A stretch of DNA of 64,000 nucleotides from an uncultured Clostridium sp. (GCA_900555045.1 USJW01000004.1:16947-80946); one strand, 5' to 3'. Shown: positions 25,054-33,938, counted from the first letter of the stretch. The notes: generated by a model from the letters alone, not told the origin. Made by a program: numbers and translations.

Positions 25054-25692
25054 ATGAACAAAAAACATTTTGTCATTACTATTGAACGGCAGTACGGAAG
25101 CGGCGGCCGCCTGACGGGAAAACGTCTGGCCGAGGAGCTTGGAATCCATTTCTACGACGAGGAAATCCTAAAGATGACCTCCGAGACCAGCGCCATCGGG
25201 GAGCAGTACTTCCGCCTGGCCGATGAGAAGGCGGGAAATAACCTGCTGTACCGCATCGTCACCGGCCTGAAGCCGGAGCTGACGGAGCCGGTGCGCGACG
25301 GCGACAACATCACCTCCCCGGAAAACCTATTCCGGTTCCAGTCCTCGGTAATCCGCAAGCTGGCGAACCAGGAGAGCTGCATCATCGTGGGCCGCTGCGG
25401 CAACTATGTGCTTCAGGAGCAGTTGGATGACGTGATCCGCATCTTCGTGTACGCGGACACGGTGACCAGGGTGCGCCGCGTAATCGAGGTGGATCAGGTG
25501 GACGAGAAAGAGGCCCTGCGCCGGATGAAGCGCATCGACAAGGAGCGCACGGAGTACCACCGCTACTTTACCGGGCGCGAGTGGATGGATATGGAGAACT
25601 ACGACCTTCCCATCAACGCCAGCCGCATCGACTACGACCAGATGATCCAGCTGATCAAGGACTACCTGGTCTTAAGAGGGTACGAGGTCTAG
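25054..25692 (+). CDS. Cytidylate kinase-like family protein
   Basis: A 212-residue P-loop protein of the cytidylate-kinase-like family. It has a nucleotide-binding stretch TIERQYGSGGRLTGKRLAEELGI (P-loop about residues 13-20), HFYDEEIL near residue 36, CIIVGRCGNYVL near residue 110 and a lid-like segment RRVIEVDQVDEKEALRRMKRIDKERTEYHRYFTGREW. These proteins differ from true CMP kinases and their substrate is not established. ATG at 25054 was preferred because AGGGGG lies seven bases before it, while the ATG at 25048 would be one base away. It appears to be co-transcribed with the hydrolase upstream and the ZIP transporter downstream. Confidence 0.8.
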   Translation: MNKKHFVITIERQYGSGGRLTGKRLAEELGIHFYDEEILKMTSETSAIGEQYFRLADEKAGNNLLYRIVTGLKPELTEPVRDGDNITSPENLFRFQSSVIRKLANQESCIIVGRCGNYVLQEQLDDVIRIFVYADTVTRVRRVIEVDQVDEKEALRRMKRIDKERTEYHRYFTGREWMDMENYDLPINASRIDYDQMIQLIKDYLVLRGYEV

Positions 25693-25727
25693 GCGGCGCT
25701 TGCAGTGAGAGAAAGGCGGTTTGCTAG

Positions 25728-26501
25728 ATGAATATATTGATAGGGATATTGATCCCGTTTTTGGGAACCACGGCGGGTGCGGCCTGCGTGTATTTCCTGC
25801 GCCAGGGGATCCGCCCGGTGGTGCAGAAAGCCCTCCTGGGCTTCGCCTCCGGCGTGATGATCGCGGCCTCGGTGTGGTCCCTCTTGATCCCTGCCATGGA
25901 CATGAGCGAGGGCATGGGCCGGCTGGCGTTCATCCCGGCGGCTGCCGGATTTATCTTCGGCATCGCTTTTCTGCTGGCCCTGGACCGGCTGATCCCTCAC
26001 CTGCATCTGGACGCGGATGAGCCGGAGGGCCCCAAGGGCGACTGGAAGAAGAGCACCATGCTGGTTTTGGCCGTGACGCTGCACAACATTCCGGAGGGCA
26101 TGGCCGTGGGCGTGGCCTTCGCGGGACTCTTGGCGGACAACGGGAGCATCACCGCGGCCGGAGCCCTGGCGCTGTCCATCGGCATCGCGATCCAGAATTT
26201 CCCCGAGGGGGCGATTATCTCGCTGCCCTTAAAGGAGGCGGCCGGAAAGAACCGCGCCTTTGTCTACGGCATGCTCTCGGGCGTCGTGGAACCCATCGGA
26301 GCGGGGCTCATGCTGGCGCTGTCCGAGTACCTGGGACCGGCGCTTCCCTACATGCTCTCCTTCGCGGCAGGCGCCATGGTGTACGTGGTGGTGGAGGAGC
26401 TGATCCCCGAGTCCGCGGAGGGCGACCACTCCAACATCGGGACCATCGGCTTTGCCGTTGGATTTGTGATTATGATGATTCTGGATGTGGCGTTGGGATA
26501 A
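25728..26501 (+). CDS. ZIP-family metal transporter
   Basis: A 257-residue membrane protein with eight predicted helices. The metal-binding helices IV and V are clear: LHNIPEGMAVGVAFAG near residue 120 and AIQNFPEGAIISLPLKEA near residue 152, which carry the His and Glu residues that define ZupT-type zinc/iron importers. The third hydrophilic loop is short, as in the bacterial GufA/ZupT group. It starts 35 bp after the kinase-like gene and ends before a strong terminator. It imports divalent metals such as zinc, iron or manganese; specificity cannot be read from the sequence. Confidence 0.9.
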   Translation: MNILIGILIPFLGTTAGAACVYFLRQGIRPVVQKALLGFASGVMIAASVWSLLIPAMDMSEGMGRLAFIPAAAGFIFGIAFLLALDRLIPHLHLDADEPEGPKGDWKKSTMLVLAVTLHNIPEGMAVGVAFAGLLADNGSITAAGALALSIGIAIQNFPEGAIISLPLKEAAGKNRAFVYGMLSGVVEPIGAGLMLALSEYLGPALPYMLSFAAGAMVYVVVEELIPESAEGDHSNIGTIGFAVGFVIMMILDVALG

Positions 26502-26527
26502 AATTTCCGTACGGATTTGATGAGATG

Positions 26528-26573
26528 GCAGGTGGTTTATTTCCATTTTTGGCGTAAATCACCTGCATTTTTT
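26528..26573 (+). terminator. Rho-independent terminator after the ZIP gene
   Basis: GCAGGTGGTTTA (26528-26539) pairs with TAAATCACCTGC (26555-26566), a nearly perfect 12-bp stem, followed by ATTTTTT (26567-26573). Confidence 0.88.
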
Positions 26574-26702
26574 ATCGGCCAAAATCGCATACCAAGAGAA
26601 ACGATACAGGCGGTGGGCGTCCACCGCTGGTTCGCCGGTTCCGGTCTTCTGATGGCGGCCGTGGGGATTGTATGTTTCTTCTCGACGCGCAGATACGAAT
26701 GA
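26574..26702 (+). pseudogene. Possible 3' remnant of a small membrane protein gene
   Basis: An open frame running to the TGA at 26700-26702 reads FIGQNRIPRETIQAVGVHR then WFAGSGLLMAAVGIVCFFSTRRYE. This has a plausible loop plus one hydrophobic helix, like the C-terminus of a small clostridial membrane protein. It has no ribosome binding site or start codon of its own, and the frame passes back through the terminator stem of the ZIP gene. It is either a decayed gene end or chance. Confidence 0.25.
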
Positions 26703-26708
26703 TTGTGC

Positions 26709-26761
26709 AAAAAACGCCGTGAGGCGGGGATTGTGGAAAATCCCTGCCTCGCGGCGTTTTT
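26709..26761. terminator. Bidirectional terminator
   Basis: AAAAAACGCCG..., with GAGGCGGGGATT and AATCCCTGCCTC arms, and CGGCGTTTTT on the other side, form a long near-perfect stem bounded by A6 on the left and T5 on the right. It serves the minus-strand permease operon ending at 26793 and could stop plus-strand transcription too. Confidence 0.88.
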
Positions 26762-26792
26762 GTGCGGTATCCGTGGGCAAAATGAGCCAAAG

Positions 26793-28073
26793 CTAACCGT
26801 AGATGGGGTACATGAGGTGTGCGGCCAGGGCGCAGGTGAATATGCCCAGGACCATGTAGGGGAGTGTGAATTTTAACACCTTCACCGGGTTGTAGCCGCC
26901 GGCTGCGAAGCAGACCGCGCACTCGCCGGAGCCGGAGGGGAAGCCCACGGCCAGCATGTTGGCGGTGCCGATGATCAGCACGATCCCGCGGGGATCCCAG
27001 CCGCCCGCCAGGGCCACGGAGGCGGCGATGGGGATCAGCACGGTCTGGGTGGCCATGTTGGATAGGAAGGTGGTCATGATGACCGTCGCGGCGGAGAAGA
27101 TGAGCATCACGGTGAGGGAGCCCGGGTTCTCGCCCAGTATGGTGAGGATCAGGCTGCCGATGGCGTTTCCGGCGCCGGACTTGCCCAGTGCATCCGCCAC
27201 CACCAGGACGCCCGCGATCATCCAGACCATGTCGGAGGTCATGCCCTTAACGGCCTCCTCCACCTTGATGATTTTGGCGTAGATCAACACCAGGACGCCC
27301 AGGGCGGGAGCCAGGTACAGAAGGTTTCCGGTCCACTTGTTGAGGATCATGAGAAGCATCACGGCCGCGAACACCAGATACACGAAGATCTCCTGGTTAC
27401 GGCTCAACAGCTCTGCCTTTTTGCCCTCCTTCAGCGCAGACTTGTCGATCTGGTCGTCCGCCGGCATAAGGCGCCAGCCGAACAAACAGTAGACGGTCAG
27501 CACGGCGGTGGGGATGAGGGCGAAGAAGAACGGGTCCAGCATGGTTAAGGCGTACTGGGAATCCGGCAGAATTCCCTCGTACAGGGCGTTTAGAGTCGCA
27601 AAGGTGGAAGCGCCCATGCCGATGGGAAGCCGGAATTTCCACGCGCAGAGGATTCCAAGAAGGGGCATGAGCAGGCGGTTCGCCGTGATGCTGCCGGTGT
27701 TCCCGAGGGTGGCTAAGAACACAACCAGGATGGTGAGGGCGGCGGTGGACGGGATGAACTGTGCGAACACCGCGCCGATCAGGTAGAAGGCGATGATTAA
27801 GACCACGCCGCGCTTTCCCTTGGCCGCGTTCATCATGGCGCTGATTTTCGCCACCAGGCTGGTCTTTGTGAGCACGGCGCTTAGGGCCAGCATGGGCGCA
27901 ATCAGGATGACAATCTTGTTTCCGAAGCCGCTGAAGGCGGACTGGATGTCCATGATCCCGGTCATGGCCAACAGCAGGCAGCACGTCATGGTGGTGACGC
28001 CGAACGGCACCTTGTGCCAGATGAATGAGATCATCATGAACAGCGTGATGGCTAATACAATGTACATTTCCAT
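26793..28073 (-). CDS. SLC13/ArsB-type anion permease
   Basis: A 426-residue membrane protein with about eleven to twelve helices, of the ion transporter superfamily that includes SLC13 and CitMHS. Conserved-looking stretches are FSGFGNKIVILIAPMLALSAVL near residue 48, FIPSTAALTILVVFLATLGNTGSITANRLLMPLLG near residue 112, and LIIGTANMLAVGFPSGSGECAVCFAAGG near residue 372. The last is a glycine/serine-rich substrate-binding hairpin. A di- or tricarboxylate or another organic anion is the likely substrate. It follows the metallo-beta-lactamase-fold hydrolase gene by 45 bp in the same operon, divergent from a LysR gene. Confidence 0.78.
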   Translation of the reverse strand: MEMYIVLAITLFMMISFIWHKVPFGVTTMTCCLLLAMTGIMDIQSAFSGFGNKIVILIAPMLALSAVLTKTSLVAKISAMMNAAKGKRGVVLIIAFYLIGAVFAQFIPSTAALTILVVFLATLGNTGSITANRLLMPLLGILCAWKFRLPIGMGASTFATLNALYEGILPDSQYALTMLDPFFFALIPTAVLTVYCLFGWRLMPADDQIDKSALKEGKKAELLSRNQEIFVYLVFAAVMLLMILNKWTGNLLYLAPALGVLVLIYAKIIKVEEAVKGMTSDMVWMIAGVLVVADALGKSGAGNAIGSLILTILGENPGSLTVMLIFSAATVIMTTFLSNMATQTVLIPIAASVALAGGWDPRGIVLIIGTANMLAVGFPSGSGECAVCFAAGGYNPVKVLKFTLPYMVLGIFTCALAAHLMYPIYG

Positions 28074-28118
28074 AGGTTTATCCCCCAGTATCTCTCAAAT
28101 TTTTGTTTGCTGGTGTCT

Positions 28119-28964
28119 CTATTTCATCAGTGCCCGCACCTGGCGCACGCGCTCGTCGATAAATTCGGCCCAGATTGTGTCGTCCAGGTAGGGCTGGCTC
28201 TCATGGGTGTACTGGCCCGCCCGGTCCACGATCTCAATCTGGTTGGGATGGCTGGGCAGCGCGATGTCCACGTGGATCTCTTTGAGCTTCGGCGCGTCGG
28301 CGATGAAGCGGTCCCGCAGGGCGGGGGTCAGGTACTTGCTGGTGGCGTAGTACTGGTCGTTCATGGTGTTGGCGCCCACGCCTCCGTGCATGGCCACCTG
28401 GTAGGTCTCGCCGTTTACGGGGTTTTTCTCCTCCCAGAAGAAGCTGGTGCAGCCCTCGGTGTGGCCCGGCGTCAGGAGAGGGCGGATGGAGATGTCGCCC
28501 AGCACCACCGGCTCGCTTTCGGAGTAGAAGCAGTCCGGCTCAAACATCTGCGGGTGGGAGTCCGGGTCCAGGACCATGGTCTCCTCCGGACAGGCCTTCA
28601 TGAACTCGTAGTCCTCCCTGGACATATAGAGCTCTGCCCCGGTCAGCTCCTTCATGGCGGCGGCGGCCCCGCAGTGGTCGAAGTGGGCGTGGCTGATGAG
28701 AATTTTTTTGATGTCCTCCGGCCGGTAGCCCAGGCGGTAGATGGAGTCCACCAACAGGTACATGCTCTCCGGGATGGCGGCGTCGATCAGGATCAAGCCG
28801 TCCCCGGTGTCGATCAGGTAGCAGCCCACCCAGGTCTGGCCGGCCACGTACCAGGTTCTGGGGGATACCTGGAAGGGTTTCACAGCGAGCTTCCAGGGCT
28901 CGTAGGCGAGGGTTTTTACAGGGTCTGGTGTCGGTTTACTGCAGCGTAAAGGCATATCGTTCAT
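28119..28964 (-). CDS. Metallo-beta-lactamase-fold hydrolase
   Basis: A 281-residue MBL-fold enzyme. The zinc ligand motif ISHAHFDHCGAA is near residue 93, a third His in LLTPGHTEGCTSF near residue 158, and further ligands in MHGGVG and near the end in ALPSHPNQIE. The layout matches the subclass B3-like family of MBL hydrolases and lactonases rather than a secreted beta-lactamase; no signal peptide is visible. The start is uncertain: the ATG at 28964 sits two bases after GGAG and the ATG at 28955 eleven bases after it. It is the first gene of an operon with the anion permease. A lactone or ester brought in by that permease would be a reasonable substrate, by inference. Confidence 0.8.
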   Translation of the reverse strand: MNDMPLRCSKPTPDPVKTLAYEPWKLAVKPFQVSPRTWYVAGQTWVGCYLIDTGDGLILIDAAIPESMYLLVDSIYRLGYRPEDIKKILISHAHFDHCGAAAAMKELTGAELYMSREDYEFMKACPEETMVLDPDSHPQMFEPDCFYSESEPVVLGDISIRPLLTPGHTEGCTSFFWEEKNPVNGETYQVAMHGGVGANTMNDQYYATSKYLTPALRDRFIADAPKLKEIHVDIALPSHPNQIEIVDRAGQYTHESQPYLDDTIWAEFIDERVRQVRALMK

Positions 28965-29024
28965 CGCTCCTTTGTCTATTTTGACGATTTTATCCGGTTC
29001 GTCTTGTTTTGTTCCGTTGAGATG

Positions 29025-29053
29025 ATTATAATAAACGATATTACTTATTTCAA
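29025..29053 (-). promoter_or_regulatory. Promoter of the MBL hydrolase-permease operon
   Basis: On the minus strand TTGAAA (29053-29048), 17-bp spacer, TATAAT (29030-29025). It lies 61 bp upstream of the hydrolase start in the region shared with the divergent LysR gene. Confidence 0.75.
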
Positions 29054-29098
29054 CTTATCCATTTTTATATTTTATCTTAATTTAATTAAGAAATAGAT

Positions 29099-29113
29099 TG
29101 TATACAGTGTACA
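29099..29113. promoter_or_regulatory. Likely LysR-type binding site
   Basis: TGTATACAGTGTACA (29099-29113) has TGTA/TACA ends and fits the T-N11-A pattern of LysR regulators. It lies 33 bp before the lysR start and 46 bp from the divergent -35 element, a usual place for auto-repression and activation. Confidence 0.5.
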
Positions 29114-29145
29114 GTAAATATGTTAAAAAAAGGGGGAATTTTGAC

Positions 29146-30063
29146 ATGGACCTTCGGCAGATTGAAAATATCATCGCCATCGAGCGGGAGCAGAGCATCT
29201 CCAAGGCCGCGGAGAAACTGTTTTTGACCCAGTCCGCCCTAAACCAGCAGCTCCTAAGGCTGGAGAAGGAGCTGGGCATCCAGCTGTTTGAGAGGCGGAA
29301 GCACAGCATGATCCCCACCTTTGCGGGGCGGATTTACCTGGCCACCGCCCACCAGATGGTGGATATGAAGCGGGAGACCTACCGGATCATCCAGGATATC
29401 ACGGAGGAAAATACCGGGGAGATCGCTGTGGCCTACACGCCGGAGCGGGGGTCATTGATGTTCTCCTATGTGTACCCGGTCTTCCGGGAGCGGTACCCCA
29501 ATGTGACCTTCCGCATTCAGGAGGCGCGGGTCAAGAAGATGGAGCAGATGGTGCTCCAGAAGGAGGTGACTCTGGCGTGCGTCACCTACGCGGACGGGAT
29601 CAAAAATCCGGAGCTGGAGTACCAGGACATGGCGGAGGAGCTGATGGTGCTGGGGCTTCCGGCCAGCCATCCTCTGGCGCACCTGGCGGGGGAGAGAAGC
29701 TGGGAGACCTTCCCGGAGTTGGATTTGCGGCTGCTAAAGAACGATGGGTTCACCATGATCTCGCGGGAGACCAGAATCCGGGACATGATTGACAGGGCGT
29801 TCGTGAGCGCGGGATTTGCGCCGAAGATTCTGTTCGAGTCCACAAGCACGCTGACGGTGGTGAATATGGTGAAAAATCAGGTCTCCCCCGCGTTTTTCCC
29901 CCAGTCCTATGTGGACCCGGAGGCGCCGGTGGTGTACTTTTCCGTGCCGCCCAGGCAGAGCTGGATGCGGTGTGTGGCGTACCTCAAGGGCGCGTATCTG
30001 ACAAGGCCGGAGAAATATTTTATTGAGCTGGTGACGAGGTATACCAGGGGGGAGTTGAAGTGA
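29146..30063 (+). CDS. LysR-family transcriptional regulator
   Basis: A 305-residue LysR regulator. The N-terminal helix-turn-helix domain (about residues 1-60) shows QSISKAAEKLFLTQSALNQQLLRLEKELGIQLFERRKHSMIPT, and the effector domain (about 90-295) begins TGEIAVAYTPERG. ATG at 29146 was chosen because AGGGGG lies nine bases before it and MDLRQIENIIAIE is a normal start. It is divergent from the hydrolase-permease operon, with a T-N11-A palindrome in the shared region, so it probably activates that operon in response to its substrate. Confidence 0.88.
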   Translation: MDLRQIENIIAIEREQSISKAAEKLFLTQSALNQQLLRLEKELGIQLFERRKHSMIPTFAGRIYLATAHQMVDMKRETYRIIQDITEENTGEIAVAYTPERGSLMFSYVYPVFRERYPNVTFRIQEARVKKMEQMVLQKEVTLACVTYADGIKNPELEYQDMAEELMVLGLPASHPLAHLAGERSWETFPELDLRLLKNDGFTMISRETRIRDMIDRAFVSAGFAPKILFESTSTLTVVNMVKNQVSPAFFPQSYVDPEAPVVYFSVPPRQSWMRCVAYLKGAYLTRPEKYFIELVTRYTRGELK

Positions 30064-30108
30064 ATGAGGGGAGGAAGGGACGCAACCGCGGGGAGGAAGT
30101 CGCAGAGC

Positions 30109-30144
30109 CGGGAGAGCGGGCGCGGGAGGCGGCCCGCTCTCCCG
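30109..30144 (+). other. Perfect 13-bp hairpin downstream of lysR
   Basis: CGGGAGAGCGGGC (30109-30121) and GCCCGCTCTCCCG (30132-30144) pair perfectly around a 10-base loop. No T run follows, so it is an mRNA-stabilising or processing structure rather than an intrinsic terminator. The stretch 30064-30222 otherwise contains no convincing gene. Confidence 0.6.
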
Positions 30145-30222
30145 ACAGATGAGGTACTGAGCGGTTGCTGGAAATTCACGTTTAGGGATAGAGAAAATGG
30201 GAGGGGAGAATGTAAGAAGGGT

Positions 30223-30272
30223 AAAAAGGAGCTTTTAATCTGCAGGTGATCTGCAGGTTAAAGGCTCCTTTT
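30223..30272. terminator. Bidirectional terminator, member of a repeated terminator type
   Basis: AAAAAGGAGCTTTTAATCTGC pairs with GCAGGTTAAAGGCTCCTTTT, giving a long stem flanked by A5 and T4. It separates lysR from the convergent aroA. The sequence resembles the terminator at 60457-60504 (GGAGCTTT-AATCTGC ... GCAGGTTTA-GCTCCTTT). Confidence 0.85.
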
Positions 30273-30326
30273 GATTGAATCGTCTCGATATAACGTTTGC
30301 GCGTATGGATTGCTCTCCGCCTCCGG

Positions 30327-31616
30327 TTACCGCACAATCAGCCGCTCCAAGTCCCCATAGAACCCGGGGTAGGAGATGTTGACGCAATCGGCGCCCAGGA
30401 TGCGGGTGGGGCCCTCGGCGCAGAGGGCGGTGACGGCGAAGGTCATGGCGATGCGGTGGTCTAAATGGCTGTCGATCACGGCGCCCTTTAAGGGGCGGCC
30501 GCCGCGGATGATCATGCCGTCGTCGGTCTCGGTGACGTCGGCGCCCATGGCGGTCAGGTTTTCGACCATGATGGCGATGCGGTTGGACTCCTTGACCTTG
30601 AGCTCCGCAGCGTCGCGGATCACGGTCTCGCCCTCGGCCAGGCAGGCCATGGCGGCGATCATGGGCAGCTCGTCGATCAGGGTGGGGATCACGGCGCCGC
30701 CGATGACGGTTCCGCGCAGGGCGCTGTGGCGGACCAGGATGTCCGCGGTGGGCTCCGCGCCGTTCTCCTTCACGTTCAGAAGTGTTAAGTCAGCCCCCAT
30801 GTCCTGGCAGACGCCGATCAACCCCGCGCGGGTGGGGTTGATCCCCACGCCGCGGATGAGCACCTCGGAGCCGGGCAGCATGAGGCCTCCGGCGATGAAG
30901 TAGGCGGCGGAGGAGATGTCCCCGGGAACGGCCACCTGCTGGCCGAAGAGCTCCCGGACCGGCGTCACGGTGGCGGTGGTGTCCCTCGTCTGCACCTGAG
31001 CGCCGAAGTGGCGCAGCATGAGCTCCGTGTGGTTGCGGGAGACGTAGGGCTCGGTGACGCTTGTGGGGCCGTCCGCGTACAGACCGGCCAGGAGAATGGC
31101 GGACTTGACCTGGGCGGAGGCCACCTTCGTGGTGTAGTGGGTGCCCGTCAGGGGGCGTCCCTTGATGCGAAGGGGCGCGCAGCTGTTGCCGTTCACGCTG
31201 GTGATGTCCGCGCCCATCTGGGCTAACGGATCCATGATGCGCTTCATGGGGCGCTTCTGGATGGAAGCGTCGCCGGTCAAGGTGACGTCGAAGTCCTGGG
31301 CCGCCAGGATGCCGGAGATCAGGCGGGTGGTGGTCCCGCTGTTGCCGCAGTCCAGCACGGATTCGGGCTGCTTGAGACCGCGCATGCCTTTCCCATGGAC
31401 GAGAACCCGGTCCCCCAGATTCTCGATCTCCACCCCCATGCTCCGAAAGCAGGCGATGGTGGAGAGGCAGTCCGCCCCCTGGAGAAAGTTGTCGATCTGC
31501 GTGAGCCCCTGGGCGATGGAGCCGAACATGACGGCCCGGTGGGACACGGATTTATCGCCCGGGACGGTCAGTTCCCCGCGCAGTCCCCGGGCTCTGGTGA
31601 ATTCCATGGATTCCAT
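30327..31616 (-). CDS. aroA: 3-phosphoshikimate 1-carboxyvinyltransferase (EPSP synthase)
   Basis: A 429-residue cytoplasmic enzyme that joins shikimate-3-phosphate and phosphoenolpyruvate to give EPSP, the sixth step of the shikimate pathway. Diagnostic motifs are VPGDKSVSHRAVM near residue 18, LDCGNSGTTTRLISGIL near residue 88, PEP-binding KRPMKRIMDPL, and VIPTLIDELPMIAAMACLAEGET near residue 308 with catalytic Asp-Glu. Length is normal. It is the last gene of a minus-strand operon aroF-tyrA-aroA, 46 bp after tyrA, and ends before a strong terminator. Confidence 0.95.
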   Translation of the reverse strand: MESMEFTRARGLRGELTVPGDKSVSHRAVMFGSIAQGLTQIDNFLQGADCLSTIACFRSMGVEIENLGDRVLVHGKGMRGLKQPESVLDCGNSGTTTRLISGILAAQDFDVTLTGDASIQKRPMKRIMDPLAQMGADITSVNGNSCAPLRIKGRPLTGTHYTTKVASAQVKSAILLAGLYADGPTSVTEPYVSRNHTELMLRHFGAQVQTRDTTATVTPVRELFGQQVAVPGDISSAAYFIAGGLMLPGSEVLIRGVGINPTRAGLIGVCQDMGADLTLLNVKENGAEPTADILVRHSALRGTVIGGAVIPTLIDELPMIAAMACLAEGETVIRDAAELKVKESNRIAIMVENLTAMGADVTETDDGMIIRGGRPLKGAVIDSHLDHRIAMTFAVTALCAEGPTRILGADCVNISYPGFYGDLERLIVR

Positions 31617-31662
31617 AAATATTAATACCCCCTTATTCTCTGAAAAGGGTGTGTCCGCTTGG

Positions 31663-32808
31663 CTACACCCTGAATATCTCGTATTTGTATTTTTCCAGCT
31701 GTCTCACGGCCGCCTCCATGGCCTCCTCGCTGTAGAAGGCGATTTTTAAAGCGCCCTCGCCGCGCTCGCGGTTGTTGTTGATCCCGATGTTGCGGATGCT
31801 GATGCCCTTTGCGGCAAGAATCACGGAGATGGTGGAGATGGCGCCCACCTCGTCGGCCACGTCCACGGAGAACTCGTAGGACGGCTCCACGGAGCCCTTG
31901 GCCCGCTCGGTGATGGAGTTTCGGTAGTCCCTGGAGGTCTCAAACAGGCGGTAGATGCCGCCGCTGTCCTGGCACCTGATCTGGGCGAGCACCTGGTTTA
32001 GGGAGGCGATGTAGCGCTCTAAAATATCCGCGATGGGGGCAGTGTTGGTCATGCAGATCTGCTCCCACATCTCGGGCGAGGAGGAGGCGATGCGCGTGAT
32101 GTCCTTGAAGCCCCCTGCGGCTACCTGCTTCATGGTCCCCGTGGGCGTGTCGCAGTCCTTCACCAGGTTGACCAGGGACGAGGCCACCAGGTGGGGCAGA
32201 TGGCTGATGGCCGCCACCACCCGGTCGTGCACCCGGTAGTCCAGCACCATGGGGATGGCGCCGATGGCCTCGGCCACCGCCAGGATGCGCCGCACATTCT
32301 CCGCATGCTCCGGGCGGGGAAGCGCCTGATTCACGCCCTCAACCCCCTCCGGCGGCGTCACGATATAGTAAGCGTTCTCCAGCAGGTGGTCCGAGGAGTT
32401 CTCGTAGCCGGTTTTCTCCGAGCCGGCCATGGGGTGGCCGCCCACAAAGCGGTCCGCCAGGCCCTGGCGCAGGATCTCCTCGTGGATGCTGGTCTTGGTG
32501 CTGCCCACGTCGGTGATCAGCGCGCCGTCCTTCAAATAGGGGCGGATGGCCTGGAGGTACTGCGCGTTGTACTCCACCGGCGTGCACAGGAAGATCAGGT
32601 CGCACTGGGAGAGGGTCTCATCGATCCCGTCCAGAATCACATCCACGATGCCGTCGGCCTTCGCCTGCTCCAATTTGGAGCGGGTGCGCATGTAGGCCAT
32701 GATGTTCACCTGGGGGCAGCTGCGCTTTAAGGCGCGCGCGATGGAGCCGCCGATCAGTCCCAGGCCGATAAACCCGAAGGTGGAATCCGTCAAAGTATGT
32801 TCGCCCAT
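31663..32808 (-). CDS. tyrA: Prephenate dehydrogenase with C-terminal ACT domain
   Basis: A 381-residue enzyme that oxidises prephenate to 4-hydroxyphenylpyruvate for tyrosine synthesis. The Rossmann motif FGFIGLGLIGGSIARALKR is near residue 10, catalytic-site segments TDVGSTK and FVGGHPMAGSEKTGYENS near residues 108-135, and an ACT regulatory domain occupies about residues 300-378 (YEFSVDVADEVGAISTISVILAAKGISIRNIGINN). The ACT domain is the likely site of tyrosine feedback control. The ATG at 32808 was preferred to an upstream GTG at 32844, which lacks a ribosome binding site. It follows aroF by 43 bp. Confidence 0.92.
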   Translation of the reverse strand: MGEHTLTDSTFGFIGLGLIGGSIARALKRSCPQVNIMAYMRTRSKLEQAKADGIVDVILDGIDETLSQCDLIFLCTPVEYNAQYLQAIRPYLKDGALITDVGSTKTSIHEEILRQGLADRFVGGHPMAGSEKTGYENSSDHLLENAYYIVTPPEGVEGVNQALPRPEHAENVRRILAVAEAIGAIPMVLDYRVHDRVVAAISHLPHLVASSLVNLVKDCDTPTGTMKQVAAGGFKDITRIASSSPEMWEQICMTNTAPIADILERYIASLNQVLAQIRCQDSGGIYRLFETSRDYRNSITERAKGSVEPSYEFSVDVADEVGAISTISVILAAKGISIRNIGINNNRERGEGALKIAFYSEEAMEAAVRQLEKYKYEIFRV

Positions 32809-32851
32809 TTTTCTCTCACTTTCCGTCTGTCGTATACCGATCACAGAGCGC

Positions 32852-33865
32852 TCAAAATTTTCTTCCGGCCAGCTCCACGTAGGGCTTTAAGTCCGCCATC
32901 AGCTGGTCAAAGGCGTCAAAGGTCAAAGACTGGGCCCCGTCGGAGAGGGCCTTTGACGGGCAGGGATGGACCTCGATCATCAGTCCGTCCGCGCCCACCG
33001 CCACGGCCGCCTTGGCCAGGGGCTCCACGTAGGCCCGCACGCCGGTGGCATGGCTGGGATCCACGATCACGGGCAGGTGGCTCTTCTGGCGAATCACCGG
33101 CACGGCGCTGATGTCCAGAGTGTTCCTGGTGGAGGTCTCGTAGGTGCGGATGCCCCGTTCGCACAGCACGATGTTTTGGTTGCCCTCGGAGATGATGTAC
33201 TCCGCCGCGTTCAGCCACTCGTCGATGGTGGCGGAGAGGCCGCGCTTTAAGAGCACCGGAACGCCGGATTTTCCGGCCTCCTTGAGGAGCTCGAAGTTCT
33301 GCATGTTCCGGGCGCCGATCTGCAGCATATCCACGTACTTAACGGCCGCCTCGATGGCGTGTGCGCTGGTCACCTCGCAGATGACGTTGAGTCCGGTGGC
33401 CTCCCTGGCCTCCTGCATGTACTTTAAGCCCTCCTCCTCCAGGCCCTGGAAGGAGTAGGGGGAGGTCCTGGGCTTGTATGCGCCGCCGCGCAGGAAGGTG
33501 GCTCCGGCCTTCTTCACCGCGAAGGCGGTCTCAAGCAGCTGGTCTTTGCTCTCGATGGCGCAGGGGCCGGCCATGACGGTCATGGTGCCGGGGCCGATGT
33601 GGGTGTTGCCTACGGGGACCACCGAGTCCTCGGGGTGGAATTTCTTGTTCACCAGCTTGTAGGACTCCGTGACCGGGACAATCTTGTCCACGCCCTCGTT
33701 CATCTCGATGTTGCAGCCGGAGAGCCTTGTCTTGTCGCCCACCACGCCCACGATGGTGACCTCAGATCCCTTCGAGAGATGGGCCGTTAACCCTTTGGAT
33801 TCGATGACATCCGTGACTCTGCGGATCGCCTCGTCGGAGGCGTTTGGTTTCATAATGATAATCAT
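32852..33865 (-). CDS. aroF: 3-deoxy-7-phosphoheptulonate synthase (type I beta)
   Basis: A 337-residue enzyme condensing phosphoenolpyruvate and erythrose-4-phosphate, the first step of aromatic amino acid synthesis. An N-terminal ferredoxin-like regulatory domain (about residues 1-70, MIIIMKPNASDEAIRRVTDVIESKG) precedes the TIM-barrel with MAGPCAIESKDQLLETA near residue 98, RGGAYKPRTSPYSFQGL near residue 125 and VIVDPSHATGVRAYVEPLAKAA near residue 270. The extra N-terminal domain marks the type I beta class found in Bacillota, often inhibited by Tyr or Phe through that domain. AAAGGAG lies about seven bases before the ATG. It heads the operon. Confidence 0.94.
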   Translation of the reverse strand: MIIIMKPNASDEAIRRVTDVIESKGLTAHLSKGSEVTIVGVVGDKTRLSGCNIEMNEGVDKIVPVTESYKLVNKKFHPEDSVVPVGNTHIGPGTMTVMAGPCAIESKDQLLETAFAVKKAGATFLRGGAYKPRTSPYSFQGLEEEGLKYMQEAREATGLNVICEVTSAHAIEAAVKYVDMLQIGARNMQNFELLKEAGKSGVPVLLKRGLSATIDEWLNAAEYIISEGNQNIVLCERGIRTYETSTRNTLDISAVPVIRQKSHLPVIVDPSHATGVRAYVEPLAKAAVAVGADGLMIEVHPCPSKALSDGAQSLTFDAFDQLMADLKPYVELAGRKF

Positions 33866-33938
33866 TTTTTTGCTCCTTTTATGTCTGGTTTTCTATCGGA
33901 AAGCTGCCGCTGTGCGGCGTTTTGTTTTCGCTTCTGAT

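Noticed and set aside
30064..30249. A 61-codon frame after the LysR gene
   Set aside because: It overlaps a perfect 13-bp hairpin and the terminator, with no ribosome binding site.
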